Shown piece by piece: positions 36,711 through 45,651 of a DNA stretch of 64,000 nucleotides. The stretch comes from Marivirga lumbricoides. GTDB taxonomy: Bacteria > Bacteroidota > Bacteroidia > Cytophagales > Cyclobacteriaceae. Location of the stretch: positions 104,635-168,634 of the forward strand of contig NZ_BMEC01000014.1 in NCBI RefSeq assembly GCF_014636295.1. Direction: 5' to 3'. How positions within the stretch are numbered: position 1 is the first letter of the stretch; each line of letters begins with the position of its first letter. Under the pieces are notes generated by a model. It ran no database searches. It was not told the origin of the DNA and saw nothing but the letters and a program-made list of their open reading frames with translations. Position numbers and translations under genes: made by a program.

Positions 36711-38177
36711 CTATCTGTTATGTATTAAATTTAACATTTCATTTACTACCTCCTTATCATCAAAATGATGCTTCACACCTTTTACTTCCTGATAAGTTTC
36801 GTGCCCTTTTCCAGCCACTAAAATTATATCTCCCTTTTGCGCAAAGCTACATGCCAGTTTAATCGCTTCTTTTCTATCTGACAGATTGGTAACCTTCCTG
36901 GCCTGGGATACAGGCACTCCTTTCTGCATATCTGCAATAATTTGCTCAGGCTCCTCACCTCGTGGGTTATCGGAAGTAAGAATTACCCTATCGCTCAACC
37001 TACAGGCAATTTCTGCCATTAAAGGTCTTTTATCTTTATCTCTGTTTCCTCCACAACCAACTACTGTAATCACCTGCTCATTTCCTGTGCGGATATTATC
37101 AATCGTATTCAATACATTTTCCAGCGCATCGGGTGTATGTGCATAATCCACGATAGCATTAATTCCTGTGGTATTGGGAATCTGCTCAAAACGCCCGTTT
37201 CTCAATTCTATTTGAGATAAATGCGTTAATATTTCTACTGAATCCTCCTCTAAAATGCTGGCTACTGCATATACAGCTAAAAGATTATATGCATTGAAAT
37301 AGCCTATCAGCCTGAACCACACATCCTTCTGATCTATATTAAGCTCTAAACCCTGTAAAGCATTAGAAAGCACTTTAGCTCTGAAATTGGCCATCATTTT
37401 CAGAGAATAAGTGTATTTTGTTGCTTTGCTATTCTGCAACATTACCATCCCCCGCTTATCATCTACATTTACAAGTGCAAATGCAGAAGAAGGTAAGTCA
37501 TCAAATAGTTTTTTCTTAGCTGCTATATAGCTATCGAAAGTCTTATGATAATCCAGGTGATCATGAGAAATATTGGAAAAAACTGCTCCTGCTAGTTGCA
37601 ACCCTGCCATTCTTTCCTGGTCAATTGCATGGCTACTGGCTTCCATAAATACATATGAGCAACCTGCCTTCACCATCTTTTGCAATAATTCATTTAACTG
37701 TACGGCATCTGGCGTTGTATGAGTAGAGGGCATTACCTCCTCATTTATTTGGTTTTGTACGGTGGAAAGCATCCCGACATTATAACCTAAGCTCATAAAC
37801 AACTGGTGCAATAAAGTAACTGTAGTAGTTTTCCCATTAGTACCAGTTACGGCCACCAATTTTAGCTTCGAACTTGGATGATCGTAAAAATTATCTGCCA
37901 TTAAACCTAATGCCCTGGCGCTATTATCTGTTTGGATATAAGTTACCTCATCACTAAGATTTTGGGGCAAAGTTTCACAAACTATAGCGACAGCACCCTT
38001 TTCGATGGCCGCATCAATATATTCATGTCCATCCACCTGAGTTCCTTTTACTGCCACAAAAGCAGTTTTATCATCCACTTTTCTGGAGTCAAAATGAATA
38101 GCACTTATATCCTGCTCCATATTTCCTGAAACAGACAATAATTTCACTTTATACAATATGTCCTTCAACAATGCCAC
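36711..38177 (-). CDS. murE: UDP-N-acetylmuramoyl-L-alanyl-D-glutamate--2,6-diaminopimelate ligase
   Basis: 488 residues. The P-loop VTGTNGKTTTVTLLHQLF, SHDHLDYHKTF and the amino-acid specificity motif DNPRGEEP are present. DNPR marks the meso-diaminopimelate enzyme, so the cell wall should be DAP type. The start is GTG at 38177, sharing one base with the ftsI stop. It is followed by mraY after 6 bp; murF is not in the cluster. Confidence 0.97.
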   Translation of the reverse strand: MALLKDILYKVKLLSVSGNMEQDISAIHFDSRKVDDKTAFVAVKGTQVDGHEYIDAAIEKGAVAIVCETLPQNLSDEVTYIQTDNSARALGLMADNFYDHPSSKLKLVAVTGTNGKTTTVTLLHQLFMSLGYNVGMLSTVQNQINEEVMPSTHTTPDAVQLNELLQKMVKAGCSYVFMEASSHAIDQERMAGLQLAGAVFSNISHDHLDYHKTFDSYIAAKKKLFDDLPSSAFALVNVDDKRGMVMLQNSKATKYTYSLKMMANFRAKVLSNALQGLELNIDQKDVWFRLIGYFNAYNLLAVYAVASILEEDSVEILTHLSQIELRNGRFEQIPNTTGINAIVDYAHTPDALENVLNTIDNIRTGNEQVITVVGCGGNRDKDKRPLMAEIACRLSDRVILTSDNPRGEEPEQIIADMQKGVPVSQARKVTNLSDRKEAIKLACSFAQKGDIILVAGKGHETYQEVKGVKHHFDDKEVVNEMLNLIHNR

Positions 38178-40270
38178 TACCCTACTTCAATTTTAATTGT
38201 ACTTCCTTTTAATGCTCTGCTACCAGGCAACTGTGATTGTGTAATTACCCTACCTGTTTTACCTTTTACCTCTACACGAAGCCCGCTGTTCTCTAATAGA
38301 TACAATGCATCACGCAATGTCATCCCGTTTACATCTGGCACTAAGCCAGCCTGGCTTGTTGTTTCTTTCCATTGAATGGAGTTGTTATTAATACCTGCTC
38401 TCACCCACTCCACCTCATTGGCTGTGGCATGGTTAGAAATACCCAAATAGTTTAGCATTAATGCTAAATCTTCTCTTTTCCCAGCCTGCACCACAGGAAA
38501 CACACCCATTTCAGGTTTTTCTGCTAATTCATATTTCTCATGCATTTTAAGATCCAAAGCATAAATTTTATCAGCAATTTCTTTAAAAACCGGTGCTGCA
38601 ACATCAGATCCATATTGTCTGTAACCTTTTGGATTATCCATTACCACTATGGCAGAATACTTTGGGTTTTCAGCAGGAAAATAACCTGCAAAAGATGTAT
38701 AATACTGACGGATGTAACGACCATCTTTCAAACTTTGAGCCGTACCTGTTTTACCTGCTATTTTATAATTAGCATTATTTATGTTAGAAGCTGTTCCGTT
38801 TTCCACCACACCTTCCAATAGTACTCTGATTTTCTTCAGTGTTTCTTTAGAGCATATTTGGCTGCTGATTACGTTGGTTTCAAAAGTATTTACTTCCTTA
38901 TCTACCTTATTGATTGACTTTACCAGAAGTGGACGAATCATTTTACCATTATTGGCAACCGCATTATATAAAGTCAAAATTTGTAAAGGTGTTAGTTCTA
39001 AGCCATAACCATAAGCCATCCATGGCAGAGTAATACCACTCCACTGATTCAAAGGGGGGATTTTAGGTTTGCCTTCACCTACCATTTGAAAACCTAATGG
39101 CTTTGTAAGCCCCATATTGTTAAGATAGTCCAGGTAACGCTGTGGATTTTTCTGAAAGGTTTCATCTACCATTTTAGCGATTGCTATGTTGGATGATTTT
39201 TCAAAAGCTTCCTTAATAGTTATGGTACCATATCCACCTGGCTTATGATCCCGCACTGTTTCTTTGTAAAATTTCAACTCCCCATCTCCCGTCTGAATGG
39301 TATCAGATAGCTTTAAATTTTTCTCTTCAAAAAGCGCAATATAGGAGGCCAACTTCATGGTAGAACCAGGCTCTCTTAATCCATGGCTTCCCACTGCATA
39401 ATTGTACACCTCACCGTAATCACCGCTTTTCAGCTTTTTCAAATTGGAAATCGCTTTAATTTCTCCGGTGGCCACCTCCATTACTACCACGCAGCCCATA
39501 TCAGCATCATGCTGAATTAAATGTTTCAGCAATGCAGATTCTGCTACATCCTGCAGGTTTATATCAATGGTGGTTTGTATATCGAAACCATCTTTAGGCC
39601 TAACTTCTGACCCGTCATACAGAGGCCTCCAGCTACCACCTGAAATTTTTTGAAATAATGCTTTCCCATTTTGTCCGGCAAGGTAGTCGTTGAAGCTGTA
39701 TTCCAAACCAGCACCATAATCGTTTTCATTTAAGAAACCAATAGTTCTAAAAGCGAGGTTAGAGAAAGGTCTGAAACGTTTGTCTGTCTTGCTAAAAATA
39801 ACTCCTCCGCTTAACCTTCCTTCTCGGAAAATAGGCCAGGTTTCCATTTCCTTTTTCTGCTGATAGCCAATAAGATCTCTTGATAGCAAAAGATACTGAT
39901 TACCTTTTTGCCTTGCCCCCATAATTTTCTGCCTGTAGTAGGTGGCTGTCTGACCAAAATTTCTAGCTAATAAATAGCTCAGGGAATCAATATTTTCACG
40001 AAAGATGTTTTCATCCGCAATAGTAGGATCGATAGCTACACGATAAAAAGGTAGAGAGGTAGCCAATAAGCTTCCATTATCCGAATAGATATTACCACGT
40101 GTGGCTTTTACTTCCTGATAGCTCAAACTAATCTCTTCAGAAAGCTTTTTCCACTTATCCCCTTCAATCCATTGGATATGAAAAATCTGATAAATGATTG
40201 CTATAGCAAATAGCAATACCATCAGAAATGCCAGTCTCACTCTTAATAATATGGATTTTTTAATATTCAC
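38177..40270 (-). CDS. ftsI: Septal penicillin-binding protein FtsI (PBP3), with PASTA domain
   Basis: 697 residues. One N-terminal membrane helix is followed by a pedestal domain with NIYSDNGSLLATSLP. The transpeptidase has Ser303 in EPGSTMKLA (SxxK), EKSSNIAIAK (SxN) and AGKTGTAQS (KTG). One C-terminal PASTA domain occupies about residues 635-697 (LVPDVNGMTLRDALYLLENSGL), as in Bacteroidota and Gram-positive homologues but not in E. coli. It cross-links septal peptidoglycan with FtsW. The GTG start overlaps the ftsL-like gene by 11 bp. Confidence 0.96.
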   Translation of the reverse strand: MNIKKSILLRVRLAFLMVLLFAIAIIYQIFHIQWIEGDKWKKLSEEISLSYQEVKATRGNIYSDNGSLLATSLPFYRVAIDPTIADENIFRENIDSLSYLLARNFGQTATYYRQKIMGARQKGNQYLLLSRDLIGYQQKKEMETWPIFREGRLSGGVIFSKTDKRFRPFSNLAFRTIGFLNENDYGAGLEYSFNDYLAGQNGKALFQKISGGSWRPLYDGSEVRPKDGFDIQTTIDINLQDVAESALLKHLIQHDADMGCVVVMEVATGEIKAISNLKKLKSGDYGEVYNYAVGSHGLREPGSTMKLASYIALFEEKNLKLSDTIQTGDGELKFYKETVRDHKPGGYGTITIKEAFEKSSNIAIAKMVDETFQKNPQRYLDYLNNMGLTKPLGFQMVGEGKPKIPPLNQWSGITLPWMAYGYGLELTPLQILTLYNAVANNGKMIRPLLVKSINKVDKEVNTFETNVISSQICSKETLKKIRVLLEGVVENGTASNINNANYKIAGKTGTAQSLKDGRYIRQYYTSFAGYFPAENPKYSAIVVMDNPKGYRQYGSDVAAPVFKEIADKIYALDLKMHEKYELAEKPEMGVFPVVQAGKREDLALMLNYLGISNHATANEVEWVRAGINNNSIQWKETTSQAGLVPDVNGMTLRDALYLLENSGLRVEVKGKTGRVITQSQLPGSRALKGSTIKIEVG

Positions 40271-40655
40271 CTTTTTCTACTACAATTTTATAGGGTGGTT
40301 CTTCTGATTCCTTCAATCCTAATTTCTTTACTCTTTTAGCTACTTCAGATTGCTTGGAAGCAAACATGTACTCAGATTTAAGCGTGGTATAGTCTGCTCT
40401 TAAATCCTCTACCTCCTGATGAAGCTTATCTATTTTTCTGGTAGTTTTATCTGAATAATGGCTGTTACCAATGTAAAATATACCCATCGCCACAAAGAAA
40501 AGGACATAAGGTAAATATTTTACAGGCAATCCATTTTCAGATGAAGCACCTGCTATGCTTTTATCAAACCTGGAGAAAATACTTCCACTACCGCCAGAGG
40601 AAGCTTTCCCTTTGTTTTGTTTTTTATCCTTTATTTTAAAAGTGTTCTTTTTCAT
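40260..40655 (-). CDS. FtsL-like septal protein
   Basis: 131 residues. A basic cytoplasmic N-terminus (about 40 residues, KKNTFKIKDKKQNKGK) is followed by one transmembrane helix (YVLFFVAMGIFYIG). A periplasmic coiled coil (TRKIDKLHQEVEDLRADYTTLKSEYMFASKQSEVAKRVKKLG) completes it. The size, topology and position between rsmH and ftsI are those of FtsL; sequence identity within this family is always low, so position carries much of the call. Its role would be to bridge FtsQ and the FtsWI synthase. Confidence 0.82.
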   Translation of the reverse strand: MKKNTFKIKDKKQNKGKASSGGSGSIFSRFDKSIAGASSENGLPVKYLPYVLFFVAMGIFYIGNSHYSDKTTRKIDKLHQEVEDLRADYTTLKSEYMFASKQSEVAKRVKKLGLKESEEPPYKIVVEKGEY

Positions 40656-40666
40656 ATAGGCTTATT

Positions 40667-41578
40667 TCATACTGTCTTCCTTTCAGCTATTCTCAGCTTC
40701 GCACTTCTGGATCTGTTATTTTTTTCCAGCTCTTCTGCATCTGCAGTAATTGGTTTCCTATTGATAGCGTCAAAAGGCTTACTTACGTTTCCGTAAAAAT
40801 CTTTATCTTCAACGCCCGACACATTTCCTTTATTAATATAATTCTTTACCAGCCTATCCTCCAGACTATGATAACTCATCACCACTAGTCTGCCTCCAGG
40901 CTTAATTACCTCCTCCATTTGCTCCAGCATTTCCTCCAGTGCCTTCAGCTCTTCATTGACTTCAATACGCAAGGCCTGAAAAACCTGAGCATAATATTTA
41001 TTTTCACGACCTCGCTTAGCAAAGCGGTCCAAAATAGTTTTTAATTCAGCCACCGTATTGATGGCCTTGTTTGTTCTGGCTGCCACAATAGCAGAAGCAA
41101 GAGTTTTCGCATTTCTCACCTCACCATACAACCCGAATATCCTGTGCAAGTCGGCTTCCTCATAAGTATTGATCACCTTTTTAGCAGAAAGCTCAGCCTG
41201 CTGATCCATCCTCATATCCAGCTCTGCATCAAAACGGGTTGAAAATCCACGTTCAGGCTTATTAAACTGATGAGAAGAAACACCAAGGTCAGCCAGAACA
41301 CCGTCTACCTCTTTAATACCGTACAACTTTAGATACTTTTTGCAATGGCGGAAATTAGCCTGCACAAATTCGAAACCTTCATGCGTAATTTCTTCTGCAT
41401 TGGCCACTGCATCATGATCCTGATCAAAACCGAAGAGTTTACCATCTTTTAAATGCTCAAGAATTGCCTGTGAATGACCTCCTCCACCAAAAGTAAGATC
41501 TACATAGATCCCTGAAGGATTTATAGCAAGCCCTTCAATGCATTGCTGCAACATAACCGGTTGATGGTATTCACTCAT
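40667..41578 (-). CDS. rsmH: 16S rRNA (cytosine(1402)-N(4))-methyltransferase
   Basis: 303 residues. SAM motif YVDLTFGGGGHSQAIL and GFDQDHDAV lie in the Rossmann core. DGVLADLGVSSHQFN and GGRLVVMSYHSLEDRLVKNYI are RsmH signatures, and the C-terminus has NRSRSAKLRIAER. It methylates C1402 in the 16S P site. Position 2 of the division cluster, right after mraZ, matches the usual order. Confidence 0.97.
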   Translation of the reverse strand: MSEYHQPVMLQQCIEGLAINPSGIYVDLTFGGGGHSQAILEHLKDGKLFGFDQDHDAVANAEEITHEGFEFVQANFRHCKKYLKLYGIKEVDGVLADLGVSSHQFNKPERGFSTRFDAELDMRMDQQAELSAKKVINTYEEADLHRIFGLYGEVRNAKTLASAIVAARTNKAINTVAELKTILDRFAKRGRENKYYAQVFQALRIEVNEELKALEEMLEQMEEVIKPGGRLVVMSYHSLEDRLVKNYINKGNVSGVEDKDFYGNVSKPFDAINRKPITADAEELEKNNRSRSAKLRIAERKTV

Positions 41579-41584
41579 AGACTT

Positions 41585-42028
41585 TTATTCAAAAAGATGT
41601 TTCTCAGCTAAATCAGAAAATTCTTTCTGGTCTTTGATAAGGAAGTCATCATATTTTGATGCATCCCATATTTCAACCCGATTTCCCATGCCCACAACTA
41701 TTGATTCCTTTTCTAAACCTGCAAAAGAAAGCATGTTCTTAGGAAGCAATATTCTTCCGGCACTATCAAGTTCTACGATTGCGTTACCTCTAAAGAAATT
41801 CCTTTGTAAGTTCCTGTATTCAGCATTAAATTCATTTAGCCCTGCAATTTTGGAGAAAATTTTCTTGTACTCCACCATTGGGTATAACACAAGGCACGGC
41901 TCAAAACCTCTTCTTATCACCAGCTCGGAACCGGAAGCTTCGGGCAGGTTGTTTTTGATCTTGGCAGGCAAGACCAAACGCCCCTTAGCGTCCAATTTAC
42001 AATCATATTCCCCGGTGAAGAAAGCCAT
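41585..42028 (-). CDS. mraZ: Transcriptional regulator MraZ
   Basis: 147 residues, two AbrB-like swapped-hairpin repeats: GEYDCKLDAKGRLVLPAKIKN (residues 6-26) and VELDSAGRILLPKNML (about 85-100). These carry the DxKGR and DxxGR DNA-contacting turns. MraZ is known to repress its own cluster through evenly spaced direct repeats upstream. Matching repeats are present here at 42087-42114, supporting autoregulation. Confidence 0.96.
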   Translation of the reverse strand: MAFFTGEYDCKLDAKGRLVLPAKIKNNLPEASGSELVIRRGFEPCLVLYPMVEYKKIFSKIAGLNEFNAEYRNLQRNFFRGNAIVELDSAGRILLPKNMLSFAGLEKESIVVGMGNRVEIWDASKYDDFLIKDQKEFSDLAEKHLFE

Positions 42029-42056
42029 ATACAGTATTTACACAATCTCTTAATGA

Positions 42057-42064
42057 CAAAACTA
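42057..42064 (-). promoter_or_regulatory. Promoter -7 element of the division cluster
   Basis: The minus strand reads TAGTTTTG (TAnnTTTG), 29 bp upstream of the mraZ ATG and 22 bp downstream of the MraZ boxes. No perfect -33 is seen. Confidence 0.5.
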
Positions 42065-42086
42065 ATACAATATACGACATTTTGTA

Positions 42087-42114
42087 CCACTTTCTCCCAC
42101 TTTTTTACACTTTT
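42087..42114 (-). promoter_or_regulatory. Predicted MraZ operator: three boxes with 10-bp period
   Basis: On the minus strand three direct repeats occur exactly one per 10 bp: AAAAGTGT (42114-42107), AAAAGTGG (42104-42097) and GAAAGTGG (42094-42087). MraZ operators in other bacteria are TGGGN or AAAGTG direct repeats spaced by one helical turn just upstream of mraZ. The boxes sit about 60-85 bp before the ATG and overlap the expected -33 region, fitting repression. Confidence 0.75.
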
Positions 42115-42120
42115 CTTCAA

Positions 42121-42382
42121 AAGATTACATAAGAAGTGTAGAAAAAACAAGTAAATGCTTTAAGATCAACTATTTTAAATTTTAAGTAATAGAGAGTGAA
42201 TTAGTTATCATAGATTTATTCATTCTTCCAAAACGCCTGATCAAGCTATAAATTCAAGGTTTCATGCTCTCATAAGGCGTCTAAAAAACTATATTGTAAT
42301 GAGCGCCTTGCTTTTCTTAGATTTAGTGGGGAGATGTGGGAGAAAATCGAATATTATCCAGATTTAGAGGAGTAACATAAGT
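42121..42382. other. Gene-free stretch between mraZ promoter and CoA-transferase gene
   Basis: No ORF, tRNA or strong hairpin is visible. A plus-strand pair of GTGGG motifs 10 bp apart (42326-42340) resembles the MraZ boxes in spacing but lies about 300 bp from mraZ. Confidence 0.4.
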
Positions 42383-42405
42383 AAAAAGCTCTATTCCAGC
42401 TTTTT
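42383..42405 (-). terminator. Terminator overlapping the CoA-transferase stop codon
   Basis: AAAAAGCT/AGCTTTTT forms an 8-bp stem with a 7-nt loop. The loop begins at the TAG stop (42391-42393) of the minus-strand gene, so the hairpin straddles the end of the coding sequence. Confidence 0.55.
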
Positions 42406-43560
42406 CTTTTCCTCCTCTGAATAACCCAGAATTTTTGTAAATAAGTAGTTAGCATGCTGATTTAAGGAAGGTGGTGGAGCAATGTGGGAGGGAATTTCAT
42501 ATTTATCCATTTTTGCTATAAAATTTCTCAGCCCTACAGTTTTTAAACCTGACTCAATCAGTAAATGATCAGCTTTCCCTGAAGCAAACACCTCCTGCAC
42601 AGATTGCAACTTTCCCGATGGCACATGGACTGCATCTAATCTTGTTAACAAAACCGAAGCCTCCTCCTTTGCAAAAGCATTTTGGAGGAGTGCGTTAAGC
42701 TGCTCCCTGTTTTTTACCCTGGTAGAATTGTTGGAGAACTTTTCCGACATAAAATTGCTCAAGCCCAGCACTTTAGTTAAAGCTTCAAACTGTTTGTCTG
42801 TACCTACAGCTATTACAATTTTAGCTCCGTCCTGACAGGTGAATATGCTTCCGTATGGGGCAATATTAGGATGCTCGGAACCCATTTTTTTAGGATTATG
42901 TCCGGCTAATAAATAATTAGTAGCCTGATTGGCTAAAGAGGAAATGGCTGCATCGAACAATGAAACTGACACCTCTGCCCCTTTTCCGGTTTTAAGCCTG
43001 TGAATGTAAGCCAGTAAGATAGCTTCTTTCAGTTGATGAGCTGCTAAAATATCAATTAAAGCCACCGGCATTTTCACTGATTTACCCCCAGGCTCTCCAT
43101 TCATAAACATAAAGCCTGTTTCCGCCTGCAAAATAGCATCATAACCTACTTTAGAATTCTGATCTCCGTAGCCAGATATTTTACCGTAAATCAGGGATGG
43201 GTTATGCGATCTAAAAGTGGCGGCATCCACCCTCAACTTCTCTGCATCTCCCATTTTATAACTGGCAATTACAATATCAGAAACCTTCACCAGGTCTATT
43301 AAAGCAGCATAGTGGTCAGGGTTTTGCACATCTAAAGCCACAGATAATTTACCTGAATTTACCGCTGAAAAATAAGCACTTACATCTGTTTCGCCTTCCT
43401 CTTTATTGAGTTTCCAACTGCGCGTAACATCTCCTCTTGTGGCAGGATTCTCAATTTTAATCACCTGCGCGCCAGATTCTGCAAGAAATTGACCTACAGA
43501 TGGCCCGGCTAAAACATTGGCCAACTCCAAAACTCTTACTCCTTTTAATATTTCATTCAT
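42391..43560 (-). CDS. CaiB/BaiF family (class III) CoA-transferase
   Basis: 389 residues. VRVLELANVLAGPSVGQFLAESGAQVIKIENP is the family opening. NSGKLSVALDVQNPD and SGYGDQNSKVGYDAILQAETGFM follow, with the Asp of GYDA as the catalytic carboxylate that forms the CoA-linked anhydride. VSLFDAAISSLAN continues the fold. These enzymes move CoA between carboxylic acids; the substrate cannot be read here. There are no degradation genes beside it to indicate a pathway. It is monocistronic. Confidence 0.9.
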   Translation of the reverse strand: MNEILKGVRVLELANVLAGPSVGQFLAESGAQVIKIENPATRGDVTRSWKLNKEEGETDVSAYFSAVNSGKLSVALDVQNPDHYAALIDLVKVSDIVIASYKMGDAEKLRVDAATFRSHNPSLIYGKISGYGDQNSKVGYDAILQAETGFMFMNGEPGGKSVKMPVALIDILAAHQLKEAILLAYIHRLKTGKGAEVSVSLFDAAISSLANQATNYLLAGHNPKKMGSEHPNIAPYGSIFTCQDGAKIVIAVGTDKQFEALTKVLGLSNFMSEKFSNNSTRVKNREQLNALLQNAFAKEEASVLLTRLDAVHVPSGKLQSVQEVFASGKADHLLIESGLKTVGLRNFIAKMDKYEIPSHIAPPPSLNQHANYLFTKILGYSEEEKKKLE

Positions 43561-43772
43561 TCTTCAGTATTTTAAAGCTCAGCCCCTTAAAAGCAAACTT
43601 AACTGATAAAATTAAGTTATTAGCACTCATTTTAACTCCTGCACTCAGGATTATACAACAATCTTTGTATTTTGCACTTCCTAAGGGTACTAATACAAAA
43701 TTTATCGAGTAAGTCTTTAGTCGGACAAAAAATTTTTAACCTAATATAATTTTTGGGGTATTACTTATTACT

Positions 43773-45005
43773 ATGCAAAAAATTACTACATACATTTTCG
43801 GTTTATTACTACTATTAACATTCTCCTGCAATATTGATAATAAAGAATTAGTGCTTGATGGCCTGTATATTGGCGAAATTGCCATGCAGGGAAAATCTAC
43901 TCCTTTTAAAATGCAAATTGACGAGCAAGAGGACGGGCAAATTATTGCTACAATTATTAATGGAGAGGAGCAGATTGTTCTCAATGAAATAGAAAGAAAT
44001 GGCGATTCTTTACACATTCCACTTCATGTTTTTGACATTTCGCTGGATCTCGAAATTCAGAATAGTGCAATTTCAGGCACCTACACTAAGCATTATGAAG
44101 ATGACTATGTATTACCAATCACTTTACATAAAGGAGATGAGAAATTTCTTCTGGTAAACACAGATGTGAAACCAGCTAATTTTGCAGGTAAATGGGACGT
44201 AACTTTTATAGAACCAGAAGCTCAGGATACTACCAAAGCAGTAGGAATATTCAAGCAAAATGAGAATCAGGTTTCTGGTACTTTCCTTACACCTCTGGGA
44301 GATTACAGGTACCTGACAGGGGTGGCTGACGATAAAGTAATGAAATTAAGCACATTTGATGGTAATCATGCTTTTCTATTTGAAGCCACTCTGCAGGATG
44401 ATGGAACACTAAAAGGTGACTTTTATTCCGGCAAAGAGTGGTACGAAAGCTGGTCGGCACTGAGAGATGAAAATATTGAATTACCCAGCCCTGACTCTCT
44501 TACCTACCTAAAAAAAGGATATGATAGAATTCAATTCAGTTTTCCTGACCTGGAGGGAGAAAAGGTAAGCCTGACAGATGAAAAATACCAGGGAAAGGTT
44601 GTGATTGTTCAAATTTTTGGCACGTGGTGTCCGAACTGTATGGACGAGACTAAATTTCTGGCTGAATGGTATAAAGCCAATAAAGATAGAGGTGCTGAAA
44701 TTATAGGACTTGCCTACGAACAAAAAGATGATTTTGAGTATGCGAAAAGAAGAGTGGAAAAAATGATTAACAAATGGGATGTGGACTATGATTTTCTGAT
44801 TGCCGGAACAAGTGACAAAGAAGAGGCTTCGAAAACGCTACCTATGTTGAATCAGGTAATTTCATTTCCAACAATGATTATTTTGAATAAAGAAGGTGAA
44901 CTGGTGAATATTCACACAGGATTTTCAGGTCCTGGAACCGGAAAGTATTATGAGGAATTTAAGGCAAACTTCAACCAAAAGATGGACAGCCTTTTAGCTC
45001 TTTAA
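43773..45005 (+). CDS. TlpA-like thioredoxin-fold lipoprotein
   Basis: 410 residues. A lipoprotein signal (LLLLLTFSC, Cys19) is followed by a long N-terminal beta-rich domain (about 20-235). This carries two copies of a motif near IGEIAMQGKSTPFKMQI and GKWDVTFIEPEAQ, probably DUF4369-like. The C-terminal thioredoxin domain has TWCPNC at Cys286 and Cys289 and the cis-Pro loop ISFPTMIIL. It is expected to be a periplasmic thiol reductant for cytochrome maturation or stress. It heads a group of three exported-protein genes. Confidence 0.85.
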   Translation: MQKITTYIFGLLLLLTFSCNIDNKELVLDGLYIGEIAMQGKSTPFKMQIDEQEDGQIIATIINGEEQIVLNEIERNGDSLHIPLHVFDISLDLEIQNSAISGTYTKHYEDDYVLPITLHKGDEKFLLVNTDVKPANFAGKWDVTFIEPEAQDTTKAVGIFKQNENQVSGTFLTPLGDYRYLTGVADDKVMKLSTFDGNHAFLFEATLQDDGTLKGDFYSGKEWYESWSALRDENIELPSPDSLTYLKKGYDRIQFSFPDLEGEKVSLTDEKYQGKVVIVQIFGTWCPNCMDETKFLAEWYKANKDRGAEIIGLAYEQKDDFEYAKRRVEKMINKWDVDYDFLIAGTSDKEEASKTLPMLNQVISFPTMIILNKEGELVNIHTGFSGPGTGKYYEEFKANFNQKMDSLLAL

Positions 45006-45012
45006 TTAAAAA

Positions 45013-45651
45013 ATGCAGAAATACAGATTATATATTTTAGCTTTTTCCTTCTGTTTTGTCTGCAAAATGGTCTGCGGGCAACAAAAGCAGGAGGTTACAG
45101 AAAAATATGAAAAGGAAATTTCTGTTAATCAGGATGATTTTCCTGAAAAAGCATTGAAATTAGCTGCTCCTATTTTAAAAAATTCAAAGAAAACCAGGTT
45201 TTATAAGGAAATTAATGCCAACGGCACATTCTTTGAATTTAAATGCCGGTATCGAGGGGAATACATCAGTGTAAAGTTTAATGAAAGAGGGCAACTGGTT
45301 GATATAGAGATTCTACGGAAGCTTGAAGACTTTCCTGAAGAGGTTCGAATAGCTATTCAACAATATTTTAAAGAAAATTACGAAAAATACCAGTTTAACA
45401 GGATTCAAATTCAGTACAACCGGGAAGAAGAGTATGAAGATGGTGAGCTTGAAATAGATGATGATGAAGAATACCTGGAAGAATTTTTAGAGCTGGACCT
45501 GGAAGATTTAATTATAAAATACGAAATAGAAGCTGAAACGGTAGACCCCTCCAACAAAAGAGGTTTCTTTGAATTTCTGTTCAATAAGGAAGGTAAATTA
45601 GAGGACAAAAGGAAAATAGTTAAAAGAGCAGATGACAACGTACTCTATTAA
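45013..45651 (+). CDS. Exported PepSY-like hypothetical protein
   Basis: 212 residues. The signal peptide ends near CKMVCGQQ. The rest is highly charged, with two similar segments: FYKEINANGTFFEFKCRYRGEYISVKFNERGQLVDIE and IIKYEIEAETVDPSNKRGFFEFLFNKEGKLEDK. Each resembles a PepSY-like strand pair ending in a NERG/NKEG turn, with a Glu/Asp-rich stretch (EEEYEDGELEIDDDEE) between them. It starts 8 bp after the TlpA-like gene and overlaps the DUF2490 gene by 20 bp, so the three are probably co-transcribed. Function unknown. Confidence 0.65.
   Translation: MQKYRLYILAFSFCFVCKMVCGQQKQEVTEKYEKEISVNQDDFPEKALKLAAPILKNSKKTRFYKEINANGTFFEFKCRYRGEYISVKFNERGQLVDIEILRKLEDFPEEVRIAIQQYFKENYEKYQFNRIQIQYNREEEYEDGELEIDDDEEYLEEFLELDLEDLIIKYEIEAETVDPSNKRGFFEFLFNKEGKLEDKRKIVKRADDNVLY

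Noticed and set aside
26623-42028. Missing murF as an anomaly of the division cluster
   Set aside because: murF is commonly outside the cluster in Bacteroidota; its absence here is expected and not a loss.
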